Shown: piece by piece, positions 35,730 to 45,506 of the stretch | Layout: every line of letters starts with the position of its first letter | How positions within the stretch are numbered: the stretch's first letter is position 1 | Source: Arthrobacter citreus | GTDB lineage: Bacteria > Bacillota > Bacilli > Bacillales > Bacillaceae_G | Direction: 5' to 3' | Assembly: GCA_013200995.1 (NCBI GenBank) | Contig: CP053688.1 | Location: forward strand, 3,410,001-3,474,000 | Length of the DNA stretch: 64,000 nt | Translations under genes and position numbers: made by a program | The notes under the pieces: generated by a model | Databases searched by the model: none | What the model was told of the DNA's origin: nothing | What the model saw: the letters and a program-made list of their open reading frames with translations, nothing else

Positions 35730-36608
35730 TTATGTCAAATTTGTGAATCCTTCACCAAGAACCTCTGTTGCATCCACGACTGTGATGAATGCTTGTCGAT
35801 CGATTGACTGAACGATGTCACGTAAGGAAGAAAATTCTGTTTGATCTAATACACACATTAATACTAGACGGTCTTCATTAGTATATCCGCCAACACCTGT
35901 TAGCTTTGTTACACCGCGATCTAATTCGTGAACAATTGCGTTTGTTACTTGCTCTACTTCTGATGTAATAATAAGTGCCATTTTTGATCTAGCAAGACCA
36001 ATTTGAACTAAATCAATTGTTTTACTTGTAACAAATAGTGCAATCAGTGCATACATACCACTTTCAAGATTAAATACGATTGCAGAGATAAGAACAATTA
36101 AACCATCGATGAATGCTACACAAATACCAAGTGATAAACCAGTATATTTATGAACGATTTGGGCTCCTAAATCTGTTCCACCTGTTGATGCTTTTCCGCG
36201 GAAAACAATCCCCAGACCTAAACCAATAAAAAGTCCACCAAATATAGATGCCAAGAGTGGGTTATCAGTTGCAGGCTTTACATTGTATAGATCAACTAAA
36301 TAAACTACTAGCGGAATAAAAATTGTTCCAACTAATGTTTTTGCTCCAAATTGACGCCCTAAAAAAATAACACCCGCTATAAATAAAGGAATATTAAATG
36401 CCCACTGTACAAAAGCTGGGTTAAATCCCATAGTACTTTTTAGAATAGTCGAGATTCCACTTACTCCTCCAGAAGCAATATGGTTTGGTAATAAAAATAC
36501 ACAGAATGCAATAGCTATAATAGCTGAACCAATTAAAACGAAAAAATAATCAAAAAACGTTTTTCCCCACCCTACAGTAAGAGCAGTTGAATATTTAACC
36601 TTTTTCAA
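35730..36608 (-). CDS. yvjA: YitT-family membrane protein (DUF2179 C-terminal domain)
   Basis: The 292-residue protein has 5-6 membrane segments (FDYFFVLIGSAIIAIAFCVF onward) and a C-terminal DUF2179 domain (about 215-285, GVTKLTGVGGYTNEDRLVLM). Function is unclear in the family. I start at TTG 36608, 6 bases after GAGGGGG. The frame continues five codons further without a site. Context matches B. subtilis yvjA. Confidence 0.88.
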   Translation of the reverse strand: MKKVKYSTALTVGWGKTFFDYFFVLIGSAIIAIAFCVFLLPNHIASGGVSGISTILKSTMGFNPAFVQWAFNIPLFIAGVIFLGRQFGAKTLVGTIFIPLVVYLVDLYNVKPATDNPLLASIFGGLFIGLGLGIVFRGKASTGGTDLGAQIVHKYTGLSLGICVAFIDGLIVLISAIVFNLESGMYALIALFVTSKTIDLVQIGLARSKMALIITSEVEQVTNAIVHELDRGVTKLTGVGGYTNEDRLVLMCVLDQTEFSSLRDIVQSIDRQAFITVVDATEVLGEGFTNLT

Positions 36609-36981
36609 ACTTATCCCCCTCAAAATTTCTCACTTATCGAAAACTTTTCGATTTTATATCCCTTTTATCGGATACTCTCTCTATTTTTTATTATGAAAAA
36701 AACAATAAGATTTAATTACACTTAAACAAAATTTACTTTCTTACATTTGTAAAACAATCGAAAAATAAATATGATTCATGTAACTCCTTCACATTAGTAA
36801 GAAAGTTCCTTGCTAATCCCCAAAAAGAGAAAAGCTCAAAAGAATAACACCTTCTAAATAGAAGATGTTGTTGGTCACAGACTATCTGAATTAGATTGAT
36901 AAAAATACCTCTTTAAGTCCTCAAAGATTAAGGCTGGTAAGAATGAAGTTTTCTTCAATCTTATCAGCCCATTTTTCAAAA

Positions 36982-38080
36982 TTAAATCTTTGAACGTAAG
37001 TAAGCATCGATAAATGGATCAAGTCCACCATCCATTACTGCCTGAACATTACCTACTTCAGCATTTGTTCGGTGATCTTTAACCATTGAGTAAGGATGGA
37101 AAACATATGAACGAATTTGACTTCCCCAGCCAATTTCTTTTTGTTCTCCACGGATCTCATCTAATTGAGCTTGTTGCTCTTCTATTTTACGTTGATATAG
37201 TTTTGCTTTTAACATTTTCATTGCAGATTCACGGTTTTTAATTTGTGAGCGTTCTGACTGACAAGTAACAACTGTATTAGTCGGTGTATGTGTAATACGA
37301 ACTGCTGAGTCAGTCGTATTAATATGCTGACCACCTGCTCCACTTGCACGGTACGTATCAATTTTTAAATCTTCCGTACGAACTTCAATTTCAATCTCTT
37401 CATTAAATTCTGGCATAATTTCACAAGAAACGAATGAAGTATGTCTGCGACCTGAAGAGTCAAATGGAGATATACGTACTAAACGATGTACACCTTTTTC
37501 CGCTTTTAAATACCCGTATGCATTGTGTCCTTTAATTGCTAAAGTTACACTTTTAATACCAGCTTCGTCACCTGGTAAGTAGTCTAATGTTTCTACTTTA
37601 AATCCACGTTTTTCAGCCCATCTTGTATACATACGTAACAACATAGAACCCCAGTCTTGTGACTCAGTTCCACCCGCTCCTGGGTGTAATTCTAAAATTG
37701 CATTATTCTTATCATATGGTTCACTTAAAAGTAACTGAAGCTCAAAGTCATTTAACTTAACTGTTAATACTTTTACTTCAGAAACTAATTCTTCAAATAG
37801 CTCTTTGTCGTCTTCTTCTTTAACTAATTCATAAGTTATTTCTAGGTTCTCATAACCTTCATCTAAATCATTAAATTCATTGATTACTTCTTTTAAACCA
37901 CTTACTTCGCTAATTACTACTTGTGCAGCTTTTTGATCATCCCAAAAATTCGGTTCTGACATAAACGCTTCAAGCTCTTCTAATCTTGCTTGTTTTGTTT
38001 CGACGTCAAAGAGACCCCCTAAATGCTTGAAGGCGTTTCGCCATCTTTTCTAATTCTTGCTTTACTTCTACTAATTCCAT
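36982..38080 (-). CDS. prfB: Peptide chain release factor 2, with programmed +1 frameshift
   Basis: The gene starts at ATG 38080 ([20 protein letters not shown], then RGSL) and meets an in-frame TGA at 38008-38006. Translation shifts +1 at CTT-T and continues [20 protein letters not shown] to give about 365 residues, the normal RF2 length. An internal AGGGGG just upstream of the shift site and the CTTTGAC sequence are the known autoregulatory signals. The UGA-reading SPF tripeptide ([10 protein letters not shown]) and the GGQ motif ([12 protein letters not shown]) are present. It releases chains at UGA and UAA. Confidence 0.96.
38005..38018 (-). other. prfB programmed frameshift site
   Basis: The minus strand reads AGGGGGTCTCTTTGAC. 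It has a Shine-Dalgarno-like stimulator, the slippery CTT codon and the UGA-C stop. Low RF2 leads to slow termination and shifting, so RF2 controls its own level. Confidence 0.95.
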
Positions 38081-38114
38081 TAAATAACACCTCGATTAAA
38101 TTTTACGAACAATA

Positions 38115-38197
38115 AAAAGCAGGTAAAGACAAGTAGTAAAGTGAGTATAACTAATGAAAGTTATAACTCACCTTAACAGTACTTGCCCTTGCCCCTT
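38115..38197 (-). terminator. Long hairpin between secA and prfB
   Basis: The inner stem GTGAGTTATAAC / GTTATACTCAC is extended by GGCAAGTA...TACTTGTC arms. On the minus strand TTTTTATTG follows about 20 bases later. It is probably the secA terminator or an attenuator before prfB. Confidence 0.5.
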
Positions 38198-38217
38198 TTC
38201 ATATAGTTTCTATTTTA

Positions 38218-40731
38218 TTAGATTCCTTTACCGTGGCAGTTTTTATACTTCTTACCTGATCCACAAGGACAATCTTCATTACGACCAATTTCTTCGCCTT
38301 TTACGATTGGCTTTTTCTTAACTTCACCTTCACCGTCATTACTTACATGAATCGCTTCACCTTGTACAGCTTCACGCTCTACATCGGCTTCAATTTCAGC
38401 TTTCATAATGATGCGAGATACTTCTTCTTCAATAGAAGCAATCATCTCTTCAAACATTGCAAAACCTTCCATTTGATATTCACGTAATGGATCGATTTGT
38501 GCGTATGCACGTAAATGGATACCTTCACGAAGTTGATCCATTGCATCGATATGAGCCATCCACTTACCATCAACTGTACGTAATAGTACAACCTTTTCGA
38601 ACTCACGCATTTGTTCTTCTGGTAGAACTGCTTGTTTTTCTTCGTATCGTTCAAATACTACTTTTTGAATTAACTCAACCATTTCATCTGGCTCAATTAC
38701 TCGTAATTGTTCAACTGCAACTTCATCTTCATTTAACAAGTTAGCTTCTAAGAAATCAACGATTCCTTCTACATTCCACTCTTCTTGAAGTTGTTCGTTT
38801 GGTGTATGTGCTTGAACTACTCTGTTAATAGTTCCTTCAATCATACTCTTTACGATTGGTTGTAAATCAGTTGAATCAATAACTTCAGAACGCTGAGCAT
38901 AAATAACTTCACGTTGTTGACGTAAAACATCATCGTATTGAAGTAATTGTTTACGAGCATCAAAGTTATTACCCTCTACTCGTTTTTGTGCTGATTCAAC
39001 CGCACGAGAAACCATTTTACTTTCAATCGGTTGAGAATCATCTAAGCCTAGACGGTCCATCATTACCGATAAATTATCTGAGCCGAATCGACGCATTAAC
39101 TCATCTTCCATTGATAGGTAGAAAGTTGTCACCCCTGGGTCACCTTGACGACCAGAACGACCACGTAACTGATTATCAATACGACGACTCTCATGTCGCT
39201 CTGTACCAATAACAGCTAATCCGCCAAGTTCACGTACGCCTTCACCTAATTTAATATCTGTACCACGACCGGCCATGTTTGTCGCAATCGTAACTGCTCC
39301 TTGATGTCCAGCTAAAGCGATAATATCAGCTTCACGTTCATGGTTTTTAGCATTTAATACTTCATGCTTTACACCTTTACGTTTTAATAATTGAGCAATT
39401 AACTCTGAAGTTTCGATCGCAACTGTACCAACAAGAACTGGTTGGCCCGCTTTGTGGCGCTCTACAATTTCATCAACAACAGCGTTAAATTTACCATTCA
39501 TTGATTTAAATACAAGATCCGGTTTATCCATACGAGCGATTGGACGATTCGTAGGAATAACAAGAACATTCATATTGTAAATATTACGGAACTCTTCTTC
39601 CTCAGTTTTAGCTGTACCTGTCATACCAGAAAGCTTTTTATACATACGGAAGTAGTTTTGGAAAGTAATTGTCGCAAGCGTCATACTTTCGTTTTGGACT
39701 TTTAATCCTTCTTTAGCCTCGATCGCTTGGTGAAGACCTTCACTGTAACGGCGACCTTTCATTAAACGACCTGTAAATTGGTCAACGATCACAATTTCCC
39801 CATCTTGAACTACATAATCAACATCATGCGTCATTGTAACATGAGCACGCAATGCCTGAGTGATATGATGGTTTAGATTAACATTTTTTAAATCAAATAG
39901 GTTTTCAACGCCGAAAGCTTTCTCTGCGCGTGAAATACCATCTTCAGTTAATAGAACTGATTTTGTTTTTACATCATACGTGTAATCCTTGTCTAGCTTA
40001 AGCATTCCAACAAATGCATTTGCCGCAATATACGCTTGGGCAGATTGTTTCGCCTGTCCAGAAATGATTAATGGCGTACGTGCTTCGTCAATTAAAATTG
40101 AGTCAACCTCATCAATAATTGCATAGTTTAACGGTCGTTGTACGCGTTGTTCTGCGTAAACAACCATGTTATCACGTAGGTAATCGAAGCCTAATTCATT
40201 ATTTGTATTATACGTTATATCACATGCATATGCTTCACGCTTCTCATCAGGTTCCATGCTATTTAAATTAAGACCAACTGTCAGTCCTAAGAATTCATAT
40301 AATTGACCCATTTCTCGAGCATCACGAGTAGCTAAGTATTCGTTGACTGTAACAACATGAACACCTTCTCCACTCAATGCATTTAAGTAAACTGGTAAAG
40401 CAGATGTTAATGTTTTACCTTCCCCAGTTTTCATTTCTGAAATATTACCTTCATGTAATGAGATTCCACCTAATAACTGCACAGGATATGGAGTCATACC
40501 TAGTACACGAGTAGCACCTTCACGAACTACAGCAAACGCATCAGCCAAAATATCATCAAGTGTTTCACCTTTTTGGATACGCTCTTTAAACTCAAATGTT
40601 TTACCTCTAAGTTCATCATCAGTTAATTTAGCATACTGATCTTGTAAAGATATAACTTGATCAACCTGTTTTTGCATTTTATTTAATTGTCGTTGATTAA
40701 GGTCAAAAACCTTTTTTATCATTCCAAGCAT
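38218..40731 (-). CDS. secA: Preprotein translocase ATPase SecA
   Basis: The 837-residue protein has Walker [11 protein letters not shown] near 102, Walker [10 protein letters not shown] near 207, the preprotein cross-linking region, [20 protein letters not shown] near 490 and a C-terminal zinc-binding tail [14 protein letters not shown]. It drives secreted proteins through SecYEG. It is the housekeeping secA, distinct from the secA2 remnant at the right edge. Confidence 0.97.
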   Translation of the reverse strand: MLGMIKKVFDLNQRQLNKMQKQVDQVISLQDQYAKLTDDELRGKTFEFKERIQKGETLDDILADAFAVVREGATRVLGMTPYPVQLLGGISLHEGNISEMKTGEGKTLTSALPVYLNALSGEGVHVVTVNEYLATRDAREMGQLYEFLGLTVGLNLNSMEPDEKREAYACDITYNTNNELGFDYLRDNMVVYAEQRVQRPLNYAIIDEVDSILIDEARTPLIISGQAKQSAQAYIAANAFVGMLKLDKDYTYDVKTKSVLLTEDGISRAEKAFGVENLFDLKNVNLNHHITQALRAHVTMTHDVDYVVQDGEIVIVDQFTGRLMKGRRYSEGLHQAIEAKEGLKVQNESMTLATITFQNYFRMYKKLSGMTGTAKTEEEEFRNIYNMNVLVIPTNRPIARMDKPDLVFKSMNGKFNAVVDEIVERHKAGQPVLVGTVAIETSELIAQLLKRKGVKHEVLNAKNHEREADIIALAGHQGAVTIATNMAGRGTDIKLGEGVRELGGLAVIGTERHESRRIDNQLRGRSGRQGDPGVTTFYLSMEDELMRRFGSDNLSVMMDRLGLDDSQPIESKMVSRAVESAQKRVEGNNFDARKQLLQYDDVLRQQREVIYAQRSEVIDSTDLQPIVKSMIEGTINRVVQAHTPNEQLQEEWNVEGIVDFLEANLLNEDEVAVEQLRVIEPDEMVELIQKVVFERYEEKQAVLPEEQMREFEKVVLLRTVDGKWMAHIDAMDQLREGIHLRAYAQIDPLREYQMEGFAMFEEMIASIEEEVSRIIMKAEIEADVEREAVQGEAIHVSNDGEGEVKKKPIVKGEEIGRNEDCPCGSGKKYKNCHGKGI

Positions 40732-40893
40732 TCGTAACGCTCCTCTATTTTAAAGTCATAAACTAAAATGTCATTAAGTAAGTAGATACTATTTCTAATT
40801 TTATCATTAAATGAAGTTAAGTGACAACCTTATGTCGAGAATGTTCTGTTAGAATTATTTAATATTTTCGAAAATATTAAATAATAAGCAAAA

Positions 40894-40925
40894 AAGGACT
40901 AAGCTTAATCATCAGCTTAGTCCTT
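40894..40925 (-). terminator. Terminator after hpf
   Basis: The 11-bp stem AAGGACTAAGC / GCTTAGTCCTT is followed by TTTTTT on the minus strand. Confidence 0.9.
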
Positions 40926-40947
40926 TTATTATTATTTTGTTGTTATA

Positions 40948-41493
40948 TTATTTAGCTTCAATTAAACCATAACGTCCATCTTTTCTAGCATAAACGATGT
41001 TGGTTTTATTTGTATCGCCATTTAAGAATACAAAGAAGTTATGGCCTAGCATATTCATTTGTAATACAGCTTCTTCTGCATCCATAGGTTTTAAATCAAA
41101 TTGCTTTGTACGAACTAACTCAATATCATTTTCATGCTCTTCTACTGCAACAGCTGCTTCAGTAGTAGATGGTGCAAACATAAATTTTAATGAACCTTTT
41201 TCTCGTAGTTTACGATTAACTTTTGTTTTGTGTTTTCTAATTTGACGATCTAGTTTATCAATAACTAAATCAACAGCTGCATATAAATCTGCATGTTCTT
41301 CTTCTGCACGTAATAACATATACGTTCCAGGAATAGTTACTTCAATTCTTTGCTTGTCGTGGAATACCTTAGCATTAACTCTAGCTGTTAACTCTTCGTC
41401 AAAATAACGATCAAATCGTGATAACTTTTTATCTACATAGTCACGAATTGCTGGAGTAATTTCAATATTTTCGCCTCGGATGTTTAGCATCAT
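40948..41493 (-). CDS. hpf: Long-form ribosome hibernation promoting factor
   Basis: The 181-residue protein has an N-terminal HPF/YfiA domain (NIRGENIEITPAIRDYVDKK; RRKHKTKVNRK-like basic end) and the C-terminal dimerisation domain of long HPF (about 120-180, RTKQFDLKPMDAEEAVLQM). It pairs 70S ribosomes into inactive 100S dimers in stationary phase. I start at the ATG 7 bases after AAGGAGGA. B. subtilis yvyD is also next to secA. Confidence 0.94.
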   Translation of the reverse strand: MMLNIRGENIEITPAIRDYVDKKLSRFDRYFDEELTARVNAKVFHDKQRIEVTIPGTYMLLRAEEEHADLYAAVDLVIDKLDRQIRKHKTKVNRKLREKGSLKFMFAPSTTEAAVAVEEHENDIELVRTKQFDLKPMDAEEAVLQMNMLGHNFFVFLNGDTNKTNIVYARKDGRYGLIEAK

Positions 41494-41697
41494 ATGGGTT
41501 TCCTCCTTCATCAAGCTCCAAAAGTGAAAGCTGTCATACTTATATTCTACACCTCAATTCGAAAATCCTGCTTGCTAATTTTGTCCAATATTCGAAATCT
41601 CTGTGTCATTTTAATGAACATTTATACGTTTATATCAGATTATATTTTTATCTCACTCTAAAGATACGTACAAAATTTTCACGAAAAAACAAACAAA

Positions 41698-41719
41698 GGC
41701 TTACTCAAATGAGTAAGCC
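41698..41719 (-). terminator. Terminator after the cold-shock gene
   Basis: The 9-bp stem GGCTTACTC / GAGTAAGCC with a 4-base loop is followed by TTTGTTTGTTTTTT. Confidence 0.88.
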
Positions 41720-41768
41720 CTCGTGGTCCGAATCTATATAAGCAAATACTTACTTATTAACGGAAAAA

Positions 41769-41966
41769 TTAAATTTTAGTAACGTTAGCAGCTTGAGGTC
41801 CACGGTTACCTTCAACGATTTCGAAGCTAACTTCTTGGCCTTCTTCTAAAGATTTGTAGCCGTCTGCGTTAATTGCTGAGAAATGTACGAATACATCGTC
41901 TCCATCTTCGCGCTCGATAAATCCAAAACCTTTTTCTGCATTAAACCATTTTACTTTACCTTGCAT
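41769..41966 (-). CDS. Cold-shock protein
   Basis: The 65-residue CspA-type protein has RNP1 KGFGFIE and RNP2 VFVHFSA on a single OB fold. It binds single-stranded RNA and DNA. It is a single gene with its own terminator and an AAGGGAA site. The choice between cspB, cspC and cspD cannot be made from sequence alone. Confidence 0.95.
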   Translation of the reverse strand: MQGKVKWFNAEKGFGFIEREDGDDVFVHFSAINADGYKSLEEGQEVSFEIVEGNRGPQAANVTKI

Positions 41967-42223
41967 TCAAATCCATTCCCTTCAGTCGAAAACTTGTGAA
42001 TCTTCTCCACAATTCAACTATACATCATAAAACTAGGACAAGTCAAAAGTAGCTTATCGCCTTTTTTTTCACGAATTCGACAAATATCGAAAAATTCTAA
42101 TTATTTACTCATTTATCTTATTCGCGAATCTTTTAACTTGTCCTGCTATATTTTACCTAATTTTCCCAAAAATATTTTTAAATTATTTTTTCTATTAAAA
42201 CCACTGATTCCTATAGACTTTAC

Positions 42224-44044
42224 CTACACTTTAAATCTGAAAGGTACAGTAGTTACTATAACGCTTCGTTTATGTAGTAAATACGCACGTAATAATAAGC
42301 TTGATTGGTTGTGTAGAATATTATGCCAGTTTTTCTTCGTAATAAACTGTGGTATTAAGACTGTAATTTCAAAGCCTTGCTCATGAGCTTTAGCTTCCAT
42401 TTCATCAATTACTTTTAGAAGTGGTCTAGTAATTTCTCGATACTCCGAATGGACGACAATTAAGTTTACATTCGGATTCCATCCTTGCCACTTTTCTCTC
42501 ATTTGATCTTCACTTTCCTTATCAAAAGAGATATAAACAGCATAGACTTCATCGGCAATACCTTGAGCGTATTGCATTGTCCGTTCAACTACTTTTGTAA
42601 TTCCTGCAACAGGAACGACCATGATATTTCCACTTATTTTTTCAGGAATATCATTATTTAATCTTAATTGGTCACCTACTGCTTCATAATGCTTACGTAT
42701 TCTCAAGAAAAGAATAACAATCAAAGGTAAGAAAATAAAGATTGACCAAACTTGGTTTAGCTTTGTCGTTAAGAAAATAATTGAAACTGTTGCAGAAATA
42801 AATGCCCCTACAAAGTTTGCGATTAATTTTGGGAACCAACCCGGTGGCTTTTGCCTAATCCATTTAACAACCATACCTGTTTGAGATAGTGTAAACGGTA
42901 CGAATACACCAACAGCATATAGTGGAATTAACGCTTCTGTTTTACCTTGGAACGCAATAATTAATAATATTGAAGCAACGCCAAGTGTAATAATACCATT
43001 TGAATAACCTAAACGATCTCCTCGAAGTAGATACATTCTTGGCATAAATTTATCACTTGCTAAGTTATATGCAAGTAACGGGAAAGCCGAGAATCCAGTA
43101 TTTGCTGCTAAAACAAGAATTAAAGCAGTCGTACCTTGTACAAAGAAATAGATTATATTTCTTCCGAAAATATCGGACCCTAATTGAGACATTACAGTTT
43201 CTTCAGCATTTGGTACAATTCCATACCAGTATGCTAAAAACATGATTCCTGAAAAAAGTACAGCTAAAATTGACCCCATCATTAATAATGTTTTTGCTGC
43301 GTTTTTATCAGAAGGAACTTTAAAGTTAGGAATTGCGTTCGATATTGCTTCTACACCAGTTAAAGCTGAGCAACCAGATGAAAATGCTTTTAAAAGAATA
43401 AAGAGCGAGATTCCCGGAACAACCGTACCGATAGCTGCATGATCTGTTTGTGGTGCATGACCTGTAAAGACGTTATACAAACCTACGATAATGATAATAA
43501 CAAGTGCTACAACGAATAGATAAACTGGATATGCCAAAATTGAAGCAGATTCAGTTAATCCACGTAAGTTTAAAATCGTAATACACATAACCAAAATAAC
43601 AGCAATAAAAACTGTGTGTGAATGCAAAATAGGAAAGGCGGATGTAATCGCGTCCGTTCCCGCTGAAACACTAACTGCTACTGTCAAAATATAGTCAACA
43701 AGTAAGGAACCACCTGCAACTAAACCTGGAACGACGCCGAGGTTTTGCTTAGAAACGACATAAGCGCCACCACCATGTGGATAACTAAAAATAATTTGGC
43801 GATAAGATAATATTAATGCTAATAATAAAATCAAAACACCTATACCAATCGGAACCGAATACCAATATGCTACTGCCCCTACAGTAGTTAATACGATCAA
43901 AATTTGTTCAGGACCGTATGCTACTGAAGATAGTGCATCTGATGAAAGGATTGCTAATGCCTTCGTATTCGATAACCTTTGTTCACTTAATTCTGTCGAC
44001 TTAAGTGGTTTACCAATCAAGTATCGTTTTAATATCGATAACAT
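42224..44044 (-). CDS. kimA: KimA-like APC-family potassium transporter
   Basis: The 606-residue protein is nearly the length of B. subtilis KimA (607). It has about 12 membrane segments with the KimA-type opening SSDALSSVAYGPEQIL near residue 35 and SYPHGGGAYVVSKQNLG near 90, and a C-terminal cytoplasmic domain (about 460-606) of the USP-like kind that receives c-di-AMP in KimA. It likely imports K+ with protons. No ydaO-type riboswitch is seen upstream. I start at MLSILKRYL, after AGAGGTG. A general amino-acid permease is the alternative. Confidence 0.75.
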   Translation of the reverse strand: MLSILKRYLIGKPLKSTELSEQRLSNTKALAILSSDALSSVAYGPEQILIVLTTVGAVAYWYSVPIGIGVLILLLALILSYRQIIFSYPHGGGAYVVSKQNLGVVPGLVAGGSLLVDYILTVAVSVSAGTDAITSAFPILHSHTVFIAVILVMCITILNLRGLTESASILAYPVYLFVVALVIIIIVGLYNVFTGHAPQTDHAAIGTVVPGISLFILLKAFSSGCSALTGVEAISNAIPNFKVPSDKNAAKTLLMMGSILAVLFSGIMFLAYWYGIVPNAEETVMSQLGSDIFGRNIIYFFVQGTTALILVLAANTGFSAFPLLAYNLASDKFMPRMYLLRGDRLGYSNGIITLGVASILLIIAFQGKTEALIPLYAVGVFVPFTLSQTGMVVKWIRQKPPGWFPKLIANFVGAFISATVSIIFLTTKLNQVWSIFIFLPLIVILFLRIRKHYEAVGDQLRLNNDIPEKISGNIMVVPVAGITKVVERTMQYAQGIADEVYAVYISFDKESEDQMREKWQGWNPNVNLIVVHSEYREITRPLLKVIDEMEAKAHEQGFEITVLIPQFITKKNWHNILHNQSSLLLRAYLLHKRSVIVTTVPFRFKV

Positions 44045-44409
44045 ATGTACACCTCTACAAAAAAAGTTAAAAACTAAACCATTTGAGTTTATCACATTAT
44101 TAGAAAAAATTGTGTGATATATTATGAAAATCTTTCCAAGAATTTAATAAGTTTTTATCAAAATAATTAATATTAACTTTCCTCTAATTCAAATTAAAAT
44201 ACTACAAAAAATTAGGTCCCTATAAAAACATAGCTCCACGATTGAAAATCGATTTACTTAGTCTAAATTATTATATTTTGGAGAAATTGACTTAGCACAA
44301 AAAAAGACCTGGCAGTTCTCTGCTAAGCCCAAATACTTTTTATGTAATCTATCATTATTTAATAGAAATTAATACTGAACTCCTCACCACTTAACACCGA
44401 CTTTAGATC

Positions 44410-44670
44410 TTATTTTTTCTGAAAGTACTTAAGCATTTTTTCAGCAACTTCCATAGCTTGCACTTTGTAGGTTCCTTCTTCGATTTGCTTTTTTAAATGC
44501 TCTATACGATCATTGCGTTTCGTGATTATCTCATCGGCATTTTGATCTTCCTTAGTCTGAGGGGAGATTTCTATTCTTTCTTCTCTATTCTCTCGTTTAT
44601 CCTCTGCAATCTTTTCTATATTGTTTTGATCTAAATGAAATCGATCTTCATCAGATGGATTACCCTTCAT
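44410..44670 (-). CDS. flgM: Anti-sigma factor FlgM
   Basis: The 86-residue, highly charged protein has a disordered N-terminal half and a C-terminal FlgM helix pair, RIEHLKKQIEEGTYKVQAME then VAEKMLKYF. FlgM holds the flagellar sigma factor SigD. It follows comFC as in B. subtilis, but none of the flagellar genes that normally follow is here. I start at MKGNPSDED, 5 bases after GAGGTGA. Confidence 0.82.
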   Translation of the reverse strand: MKGNPSDEDRFHLDQNNIEKIAEDKRENREERIEISPQTKEDQNADEIITKRNDRIEHLKKQIEEGTYKVQAMEVAEKMLKYFQKK

Positions 44671-44825
44671 TTCTCTCACCTCATCGTTAATCGTTTTATA
44701 CCTCTAAAATAGGCATTTTGCTCTATTTCTAGTTTTTTCTTTCTATTATATTCAGTGCACATAATTTATATCGGCAAAATTAGAAGTAAAATTAATTCCA
44801 TTTACACATGACAATACACTAACAT

Positions 44826-45506
44826 TTATGCACGAATTAATGTTAGTGAATACACTTCAGAAGCACCATTTTCTAGCAAAATTGTTGCAGCATCTTGCAC
44901 GGTTTTTCCTGTTGTGTATACATCATCAAGTATTATTACCGATTCATTATCGATCTTCATCTCCCCACTAAATGAAAATATTTGTTCTCGGTTTAGTCTT
45001 TCATTTCGGTTTAACTTACTTTGCCTTTCTGTATGAATTCGTTTTAAACATTTGGTTAAACTTAACCCGGCATATCGCGCGAGCTCTTCTACTTGATTAA
45101 AACCTCTTTCGTTTAATCTCTCATCACTTAACGGGACAGGCACTATTTTATAATTTTTAAAATAATTTTCATAGTATTCTCTCAAATCTTCAGCAAATAA
45201 TGATGCTAATTTTACATCACCACAAAACTTAAAATAATTTAACCACTCTTTTATTTCATTTGTATAATGAAATATTGATTTATTTATGATTAGAGGTTGA
45301 TTCGGATTTTGCTCCTTATATTCTAAACAACTTTTACAAAGCTTTTGATTCTCAAATACATGACCACAACAAATTTCACAAACTGGATCAATAATTTTTA
45401 TAAACAGCCCTTTACATTGCAAACATACGATATCCTTATTTTCAAAAAATAGTTTGTGCAATGAAAAATTCTCAATAAACCGGCCTCCACAATATATACA
45501 GATCAT
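44826..45506 (-). CDS. comFC: Competence protein ComFC (phosphoribosyltransferase-like)
   Basis: The 226-residue protein has several N-terminal Cys pairs (CIYCGG, CLQCKG, CEICCG, CKSC) forming a double zinc ribbon and a C-terminal PRTase motif VIILDDVYTTGKTVQDAA near 193. It acts with ComFA in uptake of transforming DNA. The start overlaps the comFA stop by 4 bases. comFB, present between them in B. subtilis, is missing. Confidence 0.93.
   Translation of the reverse strand: MICIYCGGRFIENFSLHKLFFENKDIVCLQCKGLFIKIIDPVCEICCGHVFENQKLCKSCLEYKEQNPNQPLIINKSIFHYTNEIKEWLNYFKFCGDVKLASLFAEDLREYYENYFKNYKIVPVPLSDERLNERGFNQVEELARYAGLSLTKCLKRIHTERQSKLNRNERLNREQIFSFSGEMKIDNESVIILDDVYTTGKTVQDAATILLENGASEVYSLTLIRA

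Noticed and set aside
36982..37962. prfB starting at MSEPNFWDD
   Set aside because: It loses the conserved N-terminal 40 residues. The upstream frame with the CTTTGAC shift site explains the full protein.
44045..44400. ydaO-type riboswitch before the kimA-like gene
   Set aside because: None of the conserved G-rich motifs of that riboswitch can be seen.
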